In this document: piece after piece, positions 18,073 to 26,167 of the stretch
How the letters are laid out: each line of letters begins with the position of its first letter
How positions within the stretch are numbered: position 1 is the stretch's first letter
Notes under the pieces: generated by a model
Told to the model about the DNA's origin: nothing
Databases searched by the model: none
The model's input: the letters and a program-made list of their open reading frames with translations, nothing else
Made by a program: the position numbers and the translations under genes
Source: Sphingobacteriales bacterium
GTDB lineage: Bacteria > Bacteroidota > Bacteroidia > Sphingobacteriales > Sphingobacteriaceae
Length of the DNA: 64,000 nt
Reading direction: 5' to 3'
Assembly: GCA_025353765.1 (NCBI GenBank)
Contig: JANXOD010000035.1
Location: 62,001-126,000, forward strand

Positions 18073-18113
18073 CAGTTCGAATTTTTTTCTTAATATTAAA
18101 TAATCAATTGGAG

Positions 18114-18938
18114 ATGGCAAAAACGAAGCTTCTGTTTATTACCCATGAGATGTCGCCTTTCCTGGAACTTACCAAAATTTCTGAGATCACACGCAAACTT
18201 CCGCAAGCAATGCAGGATAAAGGATTAGAGATCCGCATCCTTATGCCTCGTTTCGGGAATATTAATGAGCGTCGCAATCGATTACATGAGGTAATTCGCT
18301 TATCAGGAATGAATATTATTATTGATGACAATGATAATCCACTAATTATCAAGGTGGCTTCTATTCCGGCGGCACGTATGCAGGTTTATTTCTTAGATAA
18401 TGAGGAATATTTCCAACGGAAATACGTTTTCAGAGATAATAGTAATAAATTTTACGAAGATAACGATGAACGTACAATCTTCTTTTGTAAAGGTGCGTTA
18501 GAAACTGTTAAAAAATTAGGATGGTCTCCTGATGTAGTTCATTGTCATGGATGGATGAGCGCATTAGTTCCAACTTACTTAAAAACTATTTACAAAGATG
18601 ACCCTACTTTTAAAAATTCTAAGGTAGTTTATTCTGTGTATGAAGATGAGTTTAGCGAAAAACTTAGTTCGGAGTTTGCCCGCAAAGCAGTAATGAATGG
18701 TATGCTTGCTGAGCATACTGAAATTTTCAAAGCAGCGGATAATACAGCACTAAATATTGGAGCAATAAGTTATTCTGATATGGTAGTTTTTGGAAGTGAA
18801 ACCATTAATGAAGAAGTGTTAAAGTTTGTTAAAAAAGCTAATAAACCGACTTTAGAATACGCTTCTGCTTCAGATTTCGAAAATTTTTACAACCTTTACG
18901 AAGAAATTGCAAATGAAGAACTCGTTTCTTTAGCTTAA
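18114..18938 (+). CDS. Glycogen/starch-synthase N-terminal domain protein (GT5-like, single domain)
   Basis: A 274-residue protein that matches only the N-terminal Rossmann domain of GT5 glycogen/starch synthases (KLLFITHEMSPFLELTKISEI, LEIRILMPRFGNINERR, DVVHCHGWMSAL). The GT1-like C-terminal domain is absent, and the ADP-glucose-binding KxGGL motif at the N-terminus is replaced by LTKISE, so synthase activity is doubtful. The start at 18114 is preceded by GGAG and fits the promoter at 18041-18072. It is followed after 14 bases by the DUF4270 lipoprotein. Similar one-domain proteins next to panC are usual in Bacteroidota to my knowledge; a regulatory or binding role is inferred. Confidence 0.85.
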   Translation: MAKTKLLFITHEMSPFLELTKISEITRKLPQAMQDKGLEIRILMPRFGNINERRNRLHEVIRLSGMNIIIDDNDNPLIIKVASIPAARMQVYFLDNEEYFQRKYVFRDNSNKFYEDNDERTIFFCKGALETVKKLGWSPDVVHCHGWMSALVPTYLKTIYKDDPTFKNSKVVYSVYEDEFSEKLSSEFARKAVMNGMLAEHTEIFKAADNTALNIGAISYSDMVVFGSETINEEVLKFVKKANKPTLEYASASDFENFYNLYEEIANEELVSLA

Positions 18939-18952
18939 AAAGTAGAGTACAT

Positions 18953-20329
18953 ATGAAATTATTCAAATTAGACTTATTAACGTTGTTGATAAGTCTTTTT
19001 ATTTTAGGGAGTTGCAAAACTTCTGATCAAATAGGCATAAATCCGGCAAATGATATAAACGGAATTTTAGTAGAGGAGGCAGTAAAAACAGCTACAGTTG
19101 CTGAAGATCCTGTTATAACAAACAGTTTATCAAAGTTCCCTATAGGTTATTTCCAAGATCCAATTTTTGGTAAAACCACAGCTAATGTGGCCATGTCATT
19201 AAACACACCTAGTACCGACTTAACATTTGGTACTGCACCTGCTTTAGATTCTGCCGTATTAGTTCTAAAGTATGCCGATGGTTATTACGGGGATGCTACT
19301 GCCAAGTTACAATTTGAAGTATACCAACTGGCGGCAAGATTGCAGCCTGGTAAAGTATTTTATAATACAGACGTTCAAGCCTTTGATAATTCTATACTTG
19401 TTGGAAGTAGATTAGCAAAAGTAAATACTGTAGACAGTGTTTTGGTTACAGAAATTGTAAAAGGTGCACCAGACGTGCAGAAAAAGAAAGCCCCCCAAAT
19501 TCGTATTACGTTAGACCCTACCTTTATTAACTCTAATTTTTTAAATGCAGATGTGGCTAATTTCAAAACCAACAGTGCATTTAATAATTTCATTAAAGGA
19601 TTATATGTAACAGTTAATGGTGCGCAAACTACCGGCGCAGGCGGAATTGCCTATTTCGATTTAAGCAGTGCAGATGGCAGCAAGCTCGAACTATATTATA
19701 AAAATACATCCGGTACAACCGTGGATACTACAGTAGTAAGTTTCCCCATACAAAATTCTTTAAGCCCTGTTGCTGCAGAGTTTAAACATGATTATACAGG
19801 AACTCTTGTTGAAACTCAATTAAATAATCCTAATACAGAATATGATGATACTTACGTACAGGCCATGGCTGGTGTTAAAACACGAGTTAACTTCCCTAAT
19901 TTAGATCAGTTAGGTAAAATAACTGTTAATAAAGCAGAACTGATTGTATCGGTTGATCAGGGAACTGCTGATGTATTTAAACCTGTCCCAAGATTATTTT
20001 TATACCAATCTGATATTGCCGGACAAAAACAATTAGTTCCGGATATTAGTGATCATGACTCACGTGCCTTAACTGATGCGGGATTTGGCGGATTTTATGA
20101 CAGCACTAAAAAACGCTATACATTTGTACTTACTTCATATGTACAAGATTTGCTAAGTGGCAAGCTGAAACAATACAATACCTATATTTCTGCCGTTGAC
20201 TCCCTGGCAAATCGCTTAACTGCTTTACCATCATCCGGAACAACTGCTGCCAGAGTTGTTATAGGAAGTGGCAAAAGTACCTCAAACTATAAAATGAAGC
20301 TGAATATCATTTATACTAAAGCGAATTAA
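18953..20329 (+). CDS. DUF4270 family lipoprotein
   Basis: A 458-residue protein with a lipoprotein signal peptide (FILGSCKTSD, Cys21) and the sequence pattern of DUF4270, a Bacteroidota-specific family of unknown function: SKFPIGYFQDPIFGKTTA near residue 65 and a C-terminal region with DSRALTDAGFGGFYD. It is likely exported to the outer membrane. It is co-transcribed with the glycogen-synthase-like gene (14-base gap), and its stop codon lies inside a terminator hairpin (20315-20345), after which glmS follows. The neighbourhood suggests envelope or amino-sugar related physiology, but no function can be given. Confidence 0.88.
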   Translation: MKLFKLDLLTLLISLFILGSCKTSDQIGINPANDINGILVEEAVKTATVAEDPVITNSLSKFPIGYFQDPIFGKTTANVAMSLNTPSTDLTFGTAPALDSAVLVLKYADGYYGDATAKLQFEVYQLAARLQPGKVFYNTDVQAFDNSILVGSRLAKVNTVDSVLVTEIVKGAPDVQKKKAPQIRITLDPTFINSNFLNADVANFKTNSAFNNFIKGLYVTVNGAQTTGAGGIAYFDLSSADGSKLELYYKNTSGTTVDTTVVSFPIQNSLSPVAAEFKHDYTGTLVETQLNNPNTEYDDTYVQAMAGVKTRVNFPNLDQLGKITVNKAELIVSVDQGTADVFKPVPRLFLYQSDIAGQKQLVPDISDHDSRALTDAGFGGFYDSTKKRYTFVLTSYVQDLLSGKLKQYNTYISAVDSLANRLTALPSSGTTAARVVIGSGKSTSNYKMKLNIIYTKAN

Positions 20330-20355
20330 ATTCATTCGCTTTAGTATTGTTTTCT
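20315..20355 (+). terminator. Terminator after the DUF4270 gene
   Basis: ACTAAAGCGAAT (20315-20326) and ATTCGCTTTAGT (20334-20345) form a perfect 12-bp stem that includes the end of the coding region and stop codon, followed by ATTGTTTTCT. It partly isolates glmS from the upstream genes. Confidence 0.7.
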
Positions 20356-20415
20356 ATATATTTATTCGATTTTTATTAAATCCGTTCACAAGAATTTTAC
20401 CTCAATTACCTTTTT

Positions 20416-22251
20416 ATGTGTGGAATAGTTGGATATATTGGCTATCGTGATGCATGGCCAATTATTATTAAAGGATTACATAGATTAGAATATCGCGGCT
20501 ATGATAGCGCTGGCGTAGCTCTAATAAATGGTACTTTTAATATTTATAAAAAAGCTGGTAAAGTAAGCGATCTGGAGAAATTTGCTGAAGGGAAAAATTT
20601 ATCCGGCCATATTGGAATGGGCCATACTCGTTGGGCTACACATGGAGTCCCCTCTGATATTAATTCTCATCCACATACATCGGGAGATGGCCGTTTGGCA
20701 ATTATTCATAATGGTATTATTGAGAATTATTCAAGTCTAAAGGAAACGCTACTTTCAAGAGGGCATGTCTTTAAAAGCGATACAGATACTGAAGTATTAA
20801 TTCATCTTATCGAAGACATTCAAGATCAAACTAATTTAGACTTACGTGAAGCAGTACGTATTGCATTAAATGAAGTGATAGGTGCCTATGCTATCGTTAT
20901 TATGAGCAAGGATGATCCTGATCAACTTATTGCTGCGAGAAAAGGAAGTCCGCTGGTTTTAGGTGTAGGCGAGAAAGAATATTTTATTGCTTCTGATGCT
21001 TCGCCCATAGTAGAATATACAAAAAACGTTATTTATTTAAATGATAATGAGATCGCTTACATTAAGCGTGATGAATTGCTTATAAAAAGCATTGATAACG
21101 TAGTTCAAATCCCTTACGTACATGAGCTGGAATTAAAATTGGAAATGCTTGAAAAAGGTGGTTATGACCATTTCATGCTTAAGGAAATATATGAACAGCC
21201 CCGTTCCATCAGAGATTGTATGCGTGGACGCATCTATCCTCAGGAAGGAAAAGTCCAATTAGGTGGAATTAAGGAATATGCCGAAAAGCTTAAAAATGTA
21301 GACCGTATCATTATTGTAGCCTGCGGAACTTCATGGCATGCTGGATTAGTTGGTGAGTATTTAATTGAAGAATGTGCCCGCATTCCTGTTGAAGTTGAAT
21401 ATGCTTCAGAATTCAGGTATCGTAACCCGATAATTTCAGAGAAGGACATTGTAATAGCTATATCTCAATCAGGAGAAACGGCAGATACTATGGCTGCCAT
21501 TCAATTAGCCAAGGAAAAAGGTGCTACTATATTTGGCATTTGTAATGTAGTGGGTGCTTCTATCCCAAGATTAAGCAATGCCGGAGTTTATACTCATGCC
21601 GGTCCGGAAATTGGTGTGGCATCAACAAAAGCGTTTACTGCCCAAGTTACCGTACTTACCTTAATGGCTCTTTATATGGCTCAGCAAAGAGGCACTATAA
21701 AACAATCTGAATTGATTCGCTTATTAACGGAACTGGACAATATTCCATTACTTGTAGAAAGATGCCTGGCCTACAACGATCGTATTAAAGAGATTGCCGA
21801 GAAGTTTAAAGATTCAAGGAATTTCTTATTCTTAGGTCGTGGAAGTGGATTTCCTGTTGCTTTGGAAGGAGCTTTGAAACTAAAGGAAATATCTTACATA
21901 CATGCTGAAGGTTATCCTGCAGCAGAAATGAAACATGGGCCTATTGCTTTAATTGATGAAGAAATGCCGGTTGTAGTTATTGCTACCAAAAACGCATCTT
22001 ATGAAAAAGTGATCAGCAATATACAAGAGGTTAAAGCCCGCAAAGGCATCGTGATAGCTATTGTTACCGAAGGCGACAGAGAAGTAGTTCAAATGGCTGA
22101 TTATACCATTGAAATACCAGATGCGGATGATATCTTTTTACCGCTTTTGGCTACCATACCATTGCAGTTACTTTCTTATCATATTGCTGTAATGCGAGGT
22201 TGTAATGTTGACCAGCCGAGAAATTTGGCCAAATCCGTTACGGTAGAGTAA
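20416..22251 (+). CDS. glmS: Glutamine-fructose-6-phosphate aminotransferase (isomerizing)
   Basis: A 611-residue GlmS that makes glucosamine-6-phosphate from fructose-6-phosphate and glutamine, the entry step to UDP-GlcNAc. The N-terminal class II glutaminase domain has the nucleophile Cys2 (MCGIVGYIG), HTRWATHG and the HNGIIENY motif; two SIS sugar-isomerase domains follow (GTSWHAGLVGEYLIE, SQSGETADTMAA, GRGSGFPVALEGALKLKE), and the C-terminus DQPRNLAKSVTVE is the conserved catalytic tail. No glmS ribozyme-like leader is recognisable in the ~70-base upstream gap. A terminator follows at 22294. Confidence 0.98.
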   Translation: MCGIVGYIGYRDAWPIIIKGLHRLEYRGYDSAGVALINGTFNIYKKAGKVSDLEKFAEGKNLSGHIGMGHTRWATHGVPSDINSHPHTSGDGRLAIIHNGIIENYSSLKETLLSRGHVFKSDTDTEVLIHLIEDIQDQTNLDLREAVRIALNEVIGAYAIVIMSKDDPDQLIAARKGSPLVLGVGEKEYFIASDASPIVEYTKNVIYLNDNEIAYIKRDELLIKSIDNVVQIPYVHELELKLEMLEKGGYDHFMLKEIYEQPRSIRDCMRGRIYPQEGKVQLGGIKEYAEKLKNVDRIIIVACGTSWHAGLVGEYLIEECARIPVEVEYASEFRYRNPIISEKDIVIAISQSGETADTMAAIQLAKEKGATIFGICNVVGASIPRLSNAGVYTHAGPEIGVASTKAFTAQVTVLTLMALYMAQQRGTIKQSELIRLLTELDNIPLLVERCLAYNDRIKEIAEKFKDSRNFLFLGRGSGFPVALEGALKLKEISYIHAEGYPAAEMKHGPIALIDEEMPVVVIATKNASYEKVISNIQEVKARKGIVIAIVTEGDREVVQMADYTIEIPDADDIFLPLLATIPLQLLSYHIAVMRGCNVDQPRNLAKSVTVE

Positions 22252-22293
22252 ATTATTGCTTTAACAAAAAAGCTTTAATTATATATTTTTCCG

Positions 22294-22327
22294 ACCCTGT
22301 ATAGTTTAATCTAGGCAGGGTTTTTTC
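22294..22327 (+). terminator. Terminator of glmS
   Basis: ACCCTG (22294-22299) pairs with CAGGGT (22316-22321), with a 16-base loop, followed by a T-run (22321-22326). It touches the stop codon of the convergent HTH gene and could serve both directions. Confidence 0.65.
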
Positions 22328-22689
22328 TATTTATCCGAAGAATTTTTAATACCATTATGAATTAGCCCTGCAATATTTTTTAGTTCTTGCAGGGGAAGAC
22401 TTTTAAGGGTTTGATAGAGATTTTCTTCTTCCGGTTTATGTTGCAGTTGTTTTAGGGCATGGCTATCGGGTAATGGTGTGTTGGCATCCGGCCTCCAGGT
22501 CAGCAGATCGTTGGGTGTACAGTTTAACAGGTTACATAGCTTTTCGAGATGATCGAAACGCATACTTCGGATCTCGCTATTGAGCAAGCTGCTTGTGCTA
22601 TGAGAGTATATGCCTGCTTTTATAAGTGTAGCATGCGGATTTTCTATTCCTCTCATTTTAAAAAGGCTATTGAGGCTGAAGTATAACAT
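22327..22689 (-). CDS. HTH_26-type (Cro/CI-like) transcriptional regulator
   Basis: A 120-residue protein with an N-terminal Cro/CI-like helix-turn-helix (residues ~1-65: MRGIENPHATLIKAGIYSHS followed by LNCTPNDLLTWRPD, the typical end of HTH_26 domains) and a ~50-residue polar C-terminal helix region. It is convergent with glmS; its 5' side faces the 546-bp gap with the 21-bp-period array. Possibly autoregulated from that gap; targets unknown. Confidence 0.8.
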   Translation of the reverse strand: MLYFSLNSLFKMRGIENPHATLIKAGIYSHSTSSLLNSEIRSMRFDHLEKLCNLLNCTPNDLLTWRPDANTPLPDSHALKQLQHKPEEENLYQTLKSLPLQELKNIAGLIHNGIKNSSDK

Positions 22690-22833
22690 AGTTTCTTATT
22701 GTTTTTAGGTTTAACATAGTCGGAAAAGTCCGGAAGTTTAGATGAACTAAAATTACAAGAAGTAGTTTTTATTTCAAAAACTTAGGGTAAAAAGCGAGAT
22801 AATTTGGTAAATATTGGTAAATATTGTTGTAAA

Positions 22834-22980
22834 GTGGGAGTGATATTGCTGTTACCGGACATGCTGTTTGAATAAGTGGGAGTGCCATTTGAATAAGTGA
22901 GAACATCATTTAAAAAAGTGGGTATGCCATTGGAATATGTGGGAGTGATTTCTAAAAAAATGGGATGTAATAATACCGTA
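22834..22980. repeat. Degenerate tandem array with 21-bp period, array 1
   Basis: Seven consecutive 21-bp units start at 22834, 22855, 22876, 22897, 22918, 22939 and 22960. The consensus is about GTGGGAGTGCCATTTGAATAA; units 3-6 are the clearest, unit 2 and the last are weak. Just upstream is a small direct repeat TTGGTAAATA at 22804 and 22814. The array sits in the 546-bp gap 22690-23235 between the divergently oriented HTH_26 and XRE genes; the rest of that gap shows nothing definable. On the minus strand the array is translatable as heptapeptides of the type TYSNGIP within a 75-codon frame, but no credible gene is evident. Confidence 0.85.
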
Positions 22981-23235
22981 GAGAGTGGCGCCGAAATGTA
23001 TCGCGTCACTTTCTATGGTATTAATTTAGGGATAGTAAACCAAAAGGTAGACCCTGTTCCAATTTCACTTTTTGAGTAAGTTCTTCATAAGTTAATTAAT
23101 TAAGCATATAGCAATAGTCAGGCCCAATATTGAAGAGAGTAGTACAATTATATCATGCATTATAAACAATTCTCCTTATTAAGAGTATTCTTTATCAGAG
23201 TACGAATATAAAATCTTTATATCTTACTTTAACCT

Positions 23236-23505
23236 ATGGGAAAAGAGGGTAGTACAAGTTCTGAAGAAGGAGCATTAGACCCTAAAGAGGAACTAAAAAA
23301 GATAGGTGTGAGGTTAAAAAAATTTCGTAAAAAAACTAAATATTCCAGTCCGGATAAATTTGCTTACGAGCATGATATTAACCGGTCACAATATGGCAAG
23401 TATGAGGCCGGCTCTGAAGATCTGCGAATGAGTTCTCTTATCAATGTACTTAATAAACTAGGACTTACACTGGAGCAGTTCTTTAATGATGATAAACCAG
23501 CCTAA
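23236..23505 (+). CDS. XRE-family HTH transcriptional regulator, small
   Basis: An 89-residue protein with a charged ~20-residue N-terminal tail (Ser/Glu-rich) and one Cro/CI-type helix-turn-helix domain (residues ~20-85: IGVRLKKFRKKTKYSSPDKF, INRSQYGKYEAGSEDLRMSS, LGLTLEQFF). It resembles the 79-residue XRE protein at 15285 in domain type but not in close sequence. It lies downstream of the 21-bp array, divergent from the HTH_26 gene, and convergent with the membrane-protein gene after a 23-base gap. Confidence 0.85.
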   Translation: MGKEGSTSSEEGALDPKEELKKIGVRLKKFRKKTKYSSPDKFAYEHDINRSQYGKYEAGSEDLRMSSLINVLNKLGLTLEQFFNDDKPA

Positions 23506-23528
23506 ATATCCTGGATTTAAATTTAGTC

Positions 23529-23912
23529 TTACAATTTTCTACTTATCTGTATCGTATAATACAACCTAAAAAATTCCAGTACAATCACTAACCGGAATAT
23601 CCATTCAAATACAAGCGGGTGAGGATAATATTCGCTGATGAAGGTTAGAAATCCGAAAGAAAATACCCATACCACAAGTCTTAATGGAAATTGAATATAA
23701 TAGGAAACAGATCCCCATTTCTTTTGCATAAACAACCCAATAGCAGAACCCAAAAGCAAAGGATAAATGATCAACAACACTATGATTTTAATTATGGAAG
23801 GTGTTGTTGTAGAAAGGTGATTGATATCGGATAAAATAGAATAAACCTGTTTACTTAATAATGCGATACTGATGATATCCAACAGGCTAAAAAAGCGGAG
23901 AGTATATCTCAT
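23529..23912 (-). CDS. Small membrane protein, unknown function
   Basis: A 127-residue protein with four hydrophobic stretches (about 8-25, 40-65, 75-100 and 105-120), so probably an inner-membrane four-helix protein. I do not recognise a family. It starts 5 bases after rbfA on the same strand, so it is co-transcribed with rbfA. Confidence 0.7.
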   Translation of the reverse strand: MRYTLRFFSLLDIISIALLSKQVYSILSDINHLSTTTPSIIKIIVLLIIYPLLLGSAIGLFMQKKWGSVSYYIQFPLRLVVWVFSFGFLTFISEYYPHPLVFEWIFRLVIVLEFFRLYYTIQISRKL

Positions 23913-23917
23913 TCGTC

Positions 23918-24301
23918 TTAATTTTCTTGTTCAGGTTCCTCGGCCTGACGTGGTTCTTTGCTTATTTTATCGAATATTTTATCCATGCGTTCTACATAAT
24001 CGCTGGTATCATCTACAAAAAACTCTAATTGAGGGATGATCCTGGCCTGATCTTTTATGCGGCTTCCTAACTTATATCGTATTTCATTAACATGAGCTTT
24101 AATGGTATTTAAAGCCAGTGTGGTATTATTGCTATTAAAAAAACTTAGATAAACACGTGCTAAAGCCAGATCGGGAGAGATCCTTACCTTAGTGATAGTA
24201 ACCATCACGTTAGGCAGTAAATTCGTTGCTTCACGTTGAAATATCTCGGCTAAATCCTTTTGTATTACACCGGCAAATTTTTGTTGACGCTTTGATTCCA
24301 T
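23918..24301 (-). CDS. rbfA: 30S ribosome-binding factor RbfA
   Basis: A 127-residue RbfA with the single KH-like fold of the family: N-terminal KFAGVIQKDLAEIF, MVTITKVRISPDLALARVYLSFF in the middle, and IPQLEFFVDDTSDYVERMDKIF at the C-terminal side. It assists maturation of the 16S rRNA 5' helix and cold adaptation. Upstream it is divergent from the M14 peptidase gene across a 123-bp gap with a perfect 16-bp palindrome. Confidence 0.95.
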   Translation of the reverse strand: MESKRQQKFAGVIQKDLAEIFQREATNLLPNVMVTITKVRISPDLALARVYLSFFNSNNTTLALNTIKAHVNEIRYKLGSRIKDQARIIPQLEFFVDDTSDYVERMDKIFDKISKEPRQAEEPEQEN

Positions 24302-24345
24302 ATTGATATAACGTGTTAATTGGATGATGTTTTACAAATAAAGTG

Positions 24346-24361
24346 ATAATTCATGAATTAT
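24346..24361. promoter_or_regulatory. Perfect 16-bp palindrome between rbfA and the M14 gene
   Basis: ATAATTCATGAATTAT is a perfect inverted repeat in the centre of the divergent intergenic region, 45 bp from the rbfA ATG and 13 bp upstream of the predicted -33 of the M14 gene. It has the size and place of an operator for a dimeric regulator; no regulator is identified. Confidence 0.45.
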
Positions 24362-24373
24362 TCCTACGATCAT

Positions 24374-24403
24374 ATTGCTACCCATTAGAGAATTATATAT
24401 TTG
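24374..24403 (+). promoter_or_regulatory. Candidate promoter of the M14 peptidase - rhomboid genes
   Basis: ATTG (24374-24377) and TATATTTG (24396-24403) with an 18-bp spacer approximate the Bacteroidota promoter consensus, with start of transcription about 15 bases before the ATG at 24425. Confidence 0.5.
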
Positions 24404-24424
24404 TGCTTGTATTAATTCCGTTAT

Positions 24425-26167
24425 ATGAGGAAATTTCTTCTTTTTGGTTTTTTTAATTGTTTATTTCATATGGCTTCTGCTCAATTAACTCCTTTTGAAA
24501 AGAGTATAAATAAAAATACAACGGCAACTTATGCTCAGGTTATTTCTTTTTATCAGCAACTGGATCAAAAATATGATCAGTTAAAAATGATTACCTGTGG
24601 GTTTACTGATATTGGTAAGCCTTTGCACTTAATTGTTCTTTCTAAAAATAAAATTTTTGATCCGGCGCTAATACGCAAACAGAACAAGCGGATTTTATTA
24701 ATCAATAACGGCATTCATCCCGGTGAACCGGAAGGTATTGATGCCAGTATGATGCTTGCACGAGATCTGTTAGAAAAAAACAAACTTCCGAATGATGTGA
24801 CGATTTGCATTATTCCGGTTTATAATATTGATGGCAGTCTTAACCGGGGAGTTTCAAGGGTAAATCAAAATGGGCCTGAGAGTTATGGTTTTAGAGGGAA
24901 CTCTAAAAACCTGGATCTGAACCGCGATTTTATAAAAACAGATTCTAAAAACTCTTATTCTTTTCAGGAAATTTTTAATACCTGGCAACCCGAAATTTTT
25001 GTAGATAATCATACCAGCAATGGAGCCGATTATCAATATGTGATGAGTTTAATTGAAACGCAGAGGAATAAACTAAATCCTATATTAGCCTCATTTATGA
25101 CCAAGGTTATGGAGCCTGAGCTTTATAAACGGATGAAAAAAAGCGATTTTGAAATGACACCTTATGTAGAGCATGATGGCGAAACACCGGATTCGGGGAT
25201 TACCGCATTTTTGGAAACTTCGCGATTTTCTACAGGTTATGCAGCTTTACATAATACCATTGGTTTCATGCCCGAAACGCATATGTTGAAGCCGTATGAT
25301 AAACGTGTTTACGCTACCTACGAATTTATAAAGCATGTTATTGAGTTTACGCAAGAGCAGTCAAATGAAATAGGCCGGATTAAAGCGGAGGCAGATGTAA
25401 AGGTTAAAAATCAACATACTTTTCCTTTGACTTGGGAATTGGATAAAAGTAAATTCGACAGCATTACTTTTAAAGGTTATGAGGGAAAACATAAACCCAG
25501 CGAGGTAAGTGGCTTAAGCCGATTATATTATGACAGAGATGAGCCTTTTGAAAAGAAGATCGGTCTTTATAATACCTACATGCCCGCATTATCTGTAGAA
25601 AAACCTTTGTGTTATATTATACCGCAAGCCTGGCAAAAAGTAATTGATTTATTAAAGTTAAATCGTGTAGTAATGAAACGCCTTTCGGCGGATACAGAGA
25701 TGGATGCAGATATGTATTATATTGCTGATTATAAAACAGGTTCTAAACCTTATGAGGGGCATTATATCCACAGCAATGTAAAACTGAATACGGTAAAGCA
25801 AAAAGTAAATTTTCATGAAGGAGATTATGTGGTTTATGTAAACCAGCCTCAAAACAGATATATTGTAGAAACATTAGAGCCGCAGGGAACGGATTCATTT
25901 TTTGCCTGGAATTTTTTCGATTCTGTACTGGGACAAAAAGAGTATTTTTCGGCGTATGTATTTGAAGATGCTGCTGCAAAAATGTTAGAGCAGGATCCAG
26001 ATTTGCGCAAAAGGCTGGAAGAAGAAAAAATTAAAAATCCGGAGATAGCTAAAAGTGCAGCAACTCAATTAGATTGGGTTTACAAAAACTCAGCATATTA
26101 TGAAAAAACATATTCCAGATACCCCATTGGGCGCATGTTGACCAATATAAAATTAGATTTAAAATAA
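24425..26167 (+). CDS. Secreted M14 family zinc carboxypeptidase-like protein
   Basis: A 580-residue protein with a signal peptide ending in ASAQ (residue 20). Zinc ligands of the M14 carboxypeptidase fold are visible: His98 and Glu101 in NNGIHPGEPEG, His196 in VDNHTSNGADY; the likely catalytic Glu is Glu264 in FLETSRFSTG, and NLDLNRDF is the conserved Arg region. A ~250-residue C-terminal extension without a known domain follows. It acts in the periplasm or outside the cell on peptides. Its stop codon overlaps the ATG of the rhomboid gene (TAATG), so the two are translationally coupled. Confidence 0.9.
   Translation: MRKFLLFGFFNCLFHMASAQLTPFEKSINKNTTATYAQVISFYQQLDQKYDQLKMITCGFTDIGKPLHLIVLSKNKIFDPALIRKQNKRILLINNGIHPGEPEGIDASMMLARDLLEKNKLPNDVTICIIPVYNIDGSLNRGVSRVNQNGPESYGFRGNSKNLDLNRDFIKTDSKNSYSFQEIFNTWQPEIFVDNHTSNGADYQYVMSLIETQRNKLNPILASFMTKVMEPELYKRMKKSDFEMTPYVEHDGETPDSGITAFLETSRFSTGYAALHNTIGFMPETHMLKPYDKRVYATYEFIKHVIEFTQEQSNEIGRIKAEADVKVKNQHTFPLTWELDKSKFDSITFKGYEGKHKPSEVSGLSRLYYDRDEPFEKKIGLYNTYMPALSVEKPLCYIIPQAWQKVIDLLKLNRVVMKRLSADTEMDADMYYIADYKTGSKPYEGHYIHSNVKLNTVKQKVNFHEGDYVVYVNQPQNRYIVETLEPQGTDSFFAWNFFDSVLGQKEYFSAYVFEDAAAKMLEQDPDLRKRLEEEKIKNPEIAKSAATQLDWVYKNSAYYEKTYSRYPIGRMLTNIKLDLK

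Noticed and set aside
18042-18113. Upstream ATG (18042) for the glycogen-synthase-like gene
   Set aside because: The start lies within the predicted promoter, before the likely transcription start, and the extra 24 residues are not part of the GT5 N-terminus.
20346-20415. glmS ribozyme or riboswitch upstream of glmS
   Set aside because: The gap is only ~70 bases, partly used by the upstream terminator, and the ribozyme core is not recognisable.
22834-22980. CRISPR array
   Set aside because: The 21-bp units are contiguous and degenerate; there are no constant repeats separated by unique spacers and no cas genes in the window.
22782-23009. 75-codon minus-strand frame with TYSNGIP-like heptads as a protein gene
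   Set aside because: It is explained by the 21-bp array, which yields an open frame because 21 is a multiple of three; no signal, domain or promoter supports expression. Left as a possibility in the array finding.
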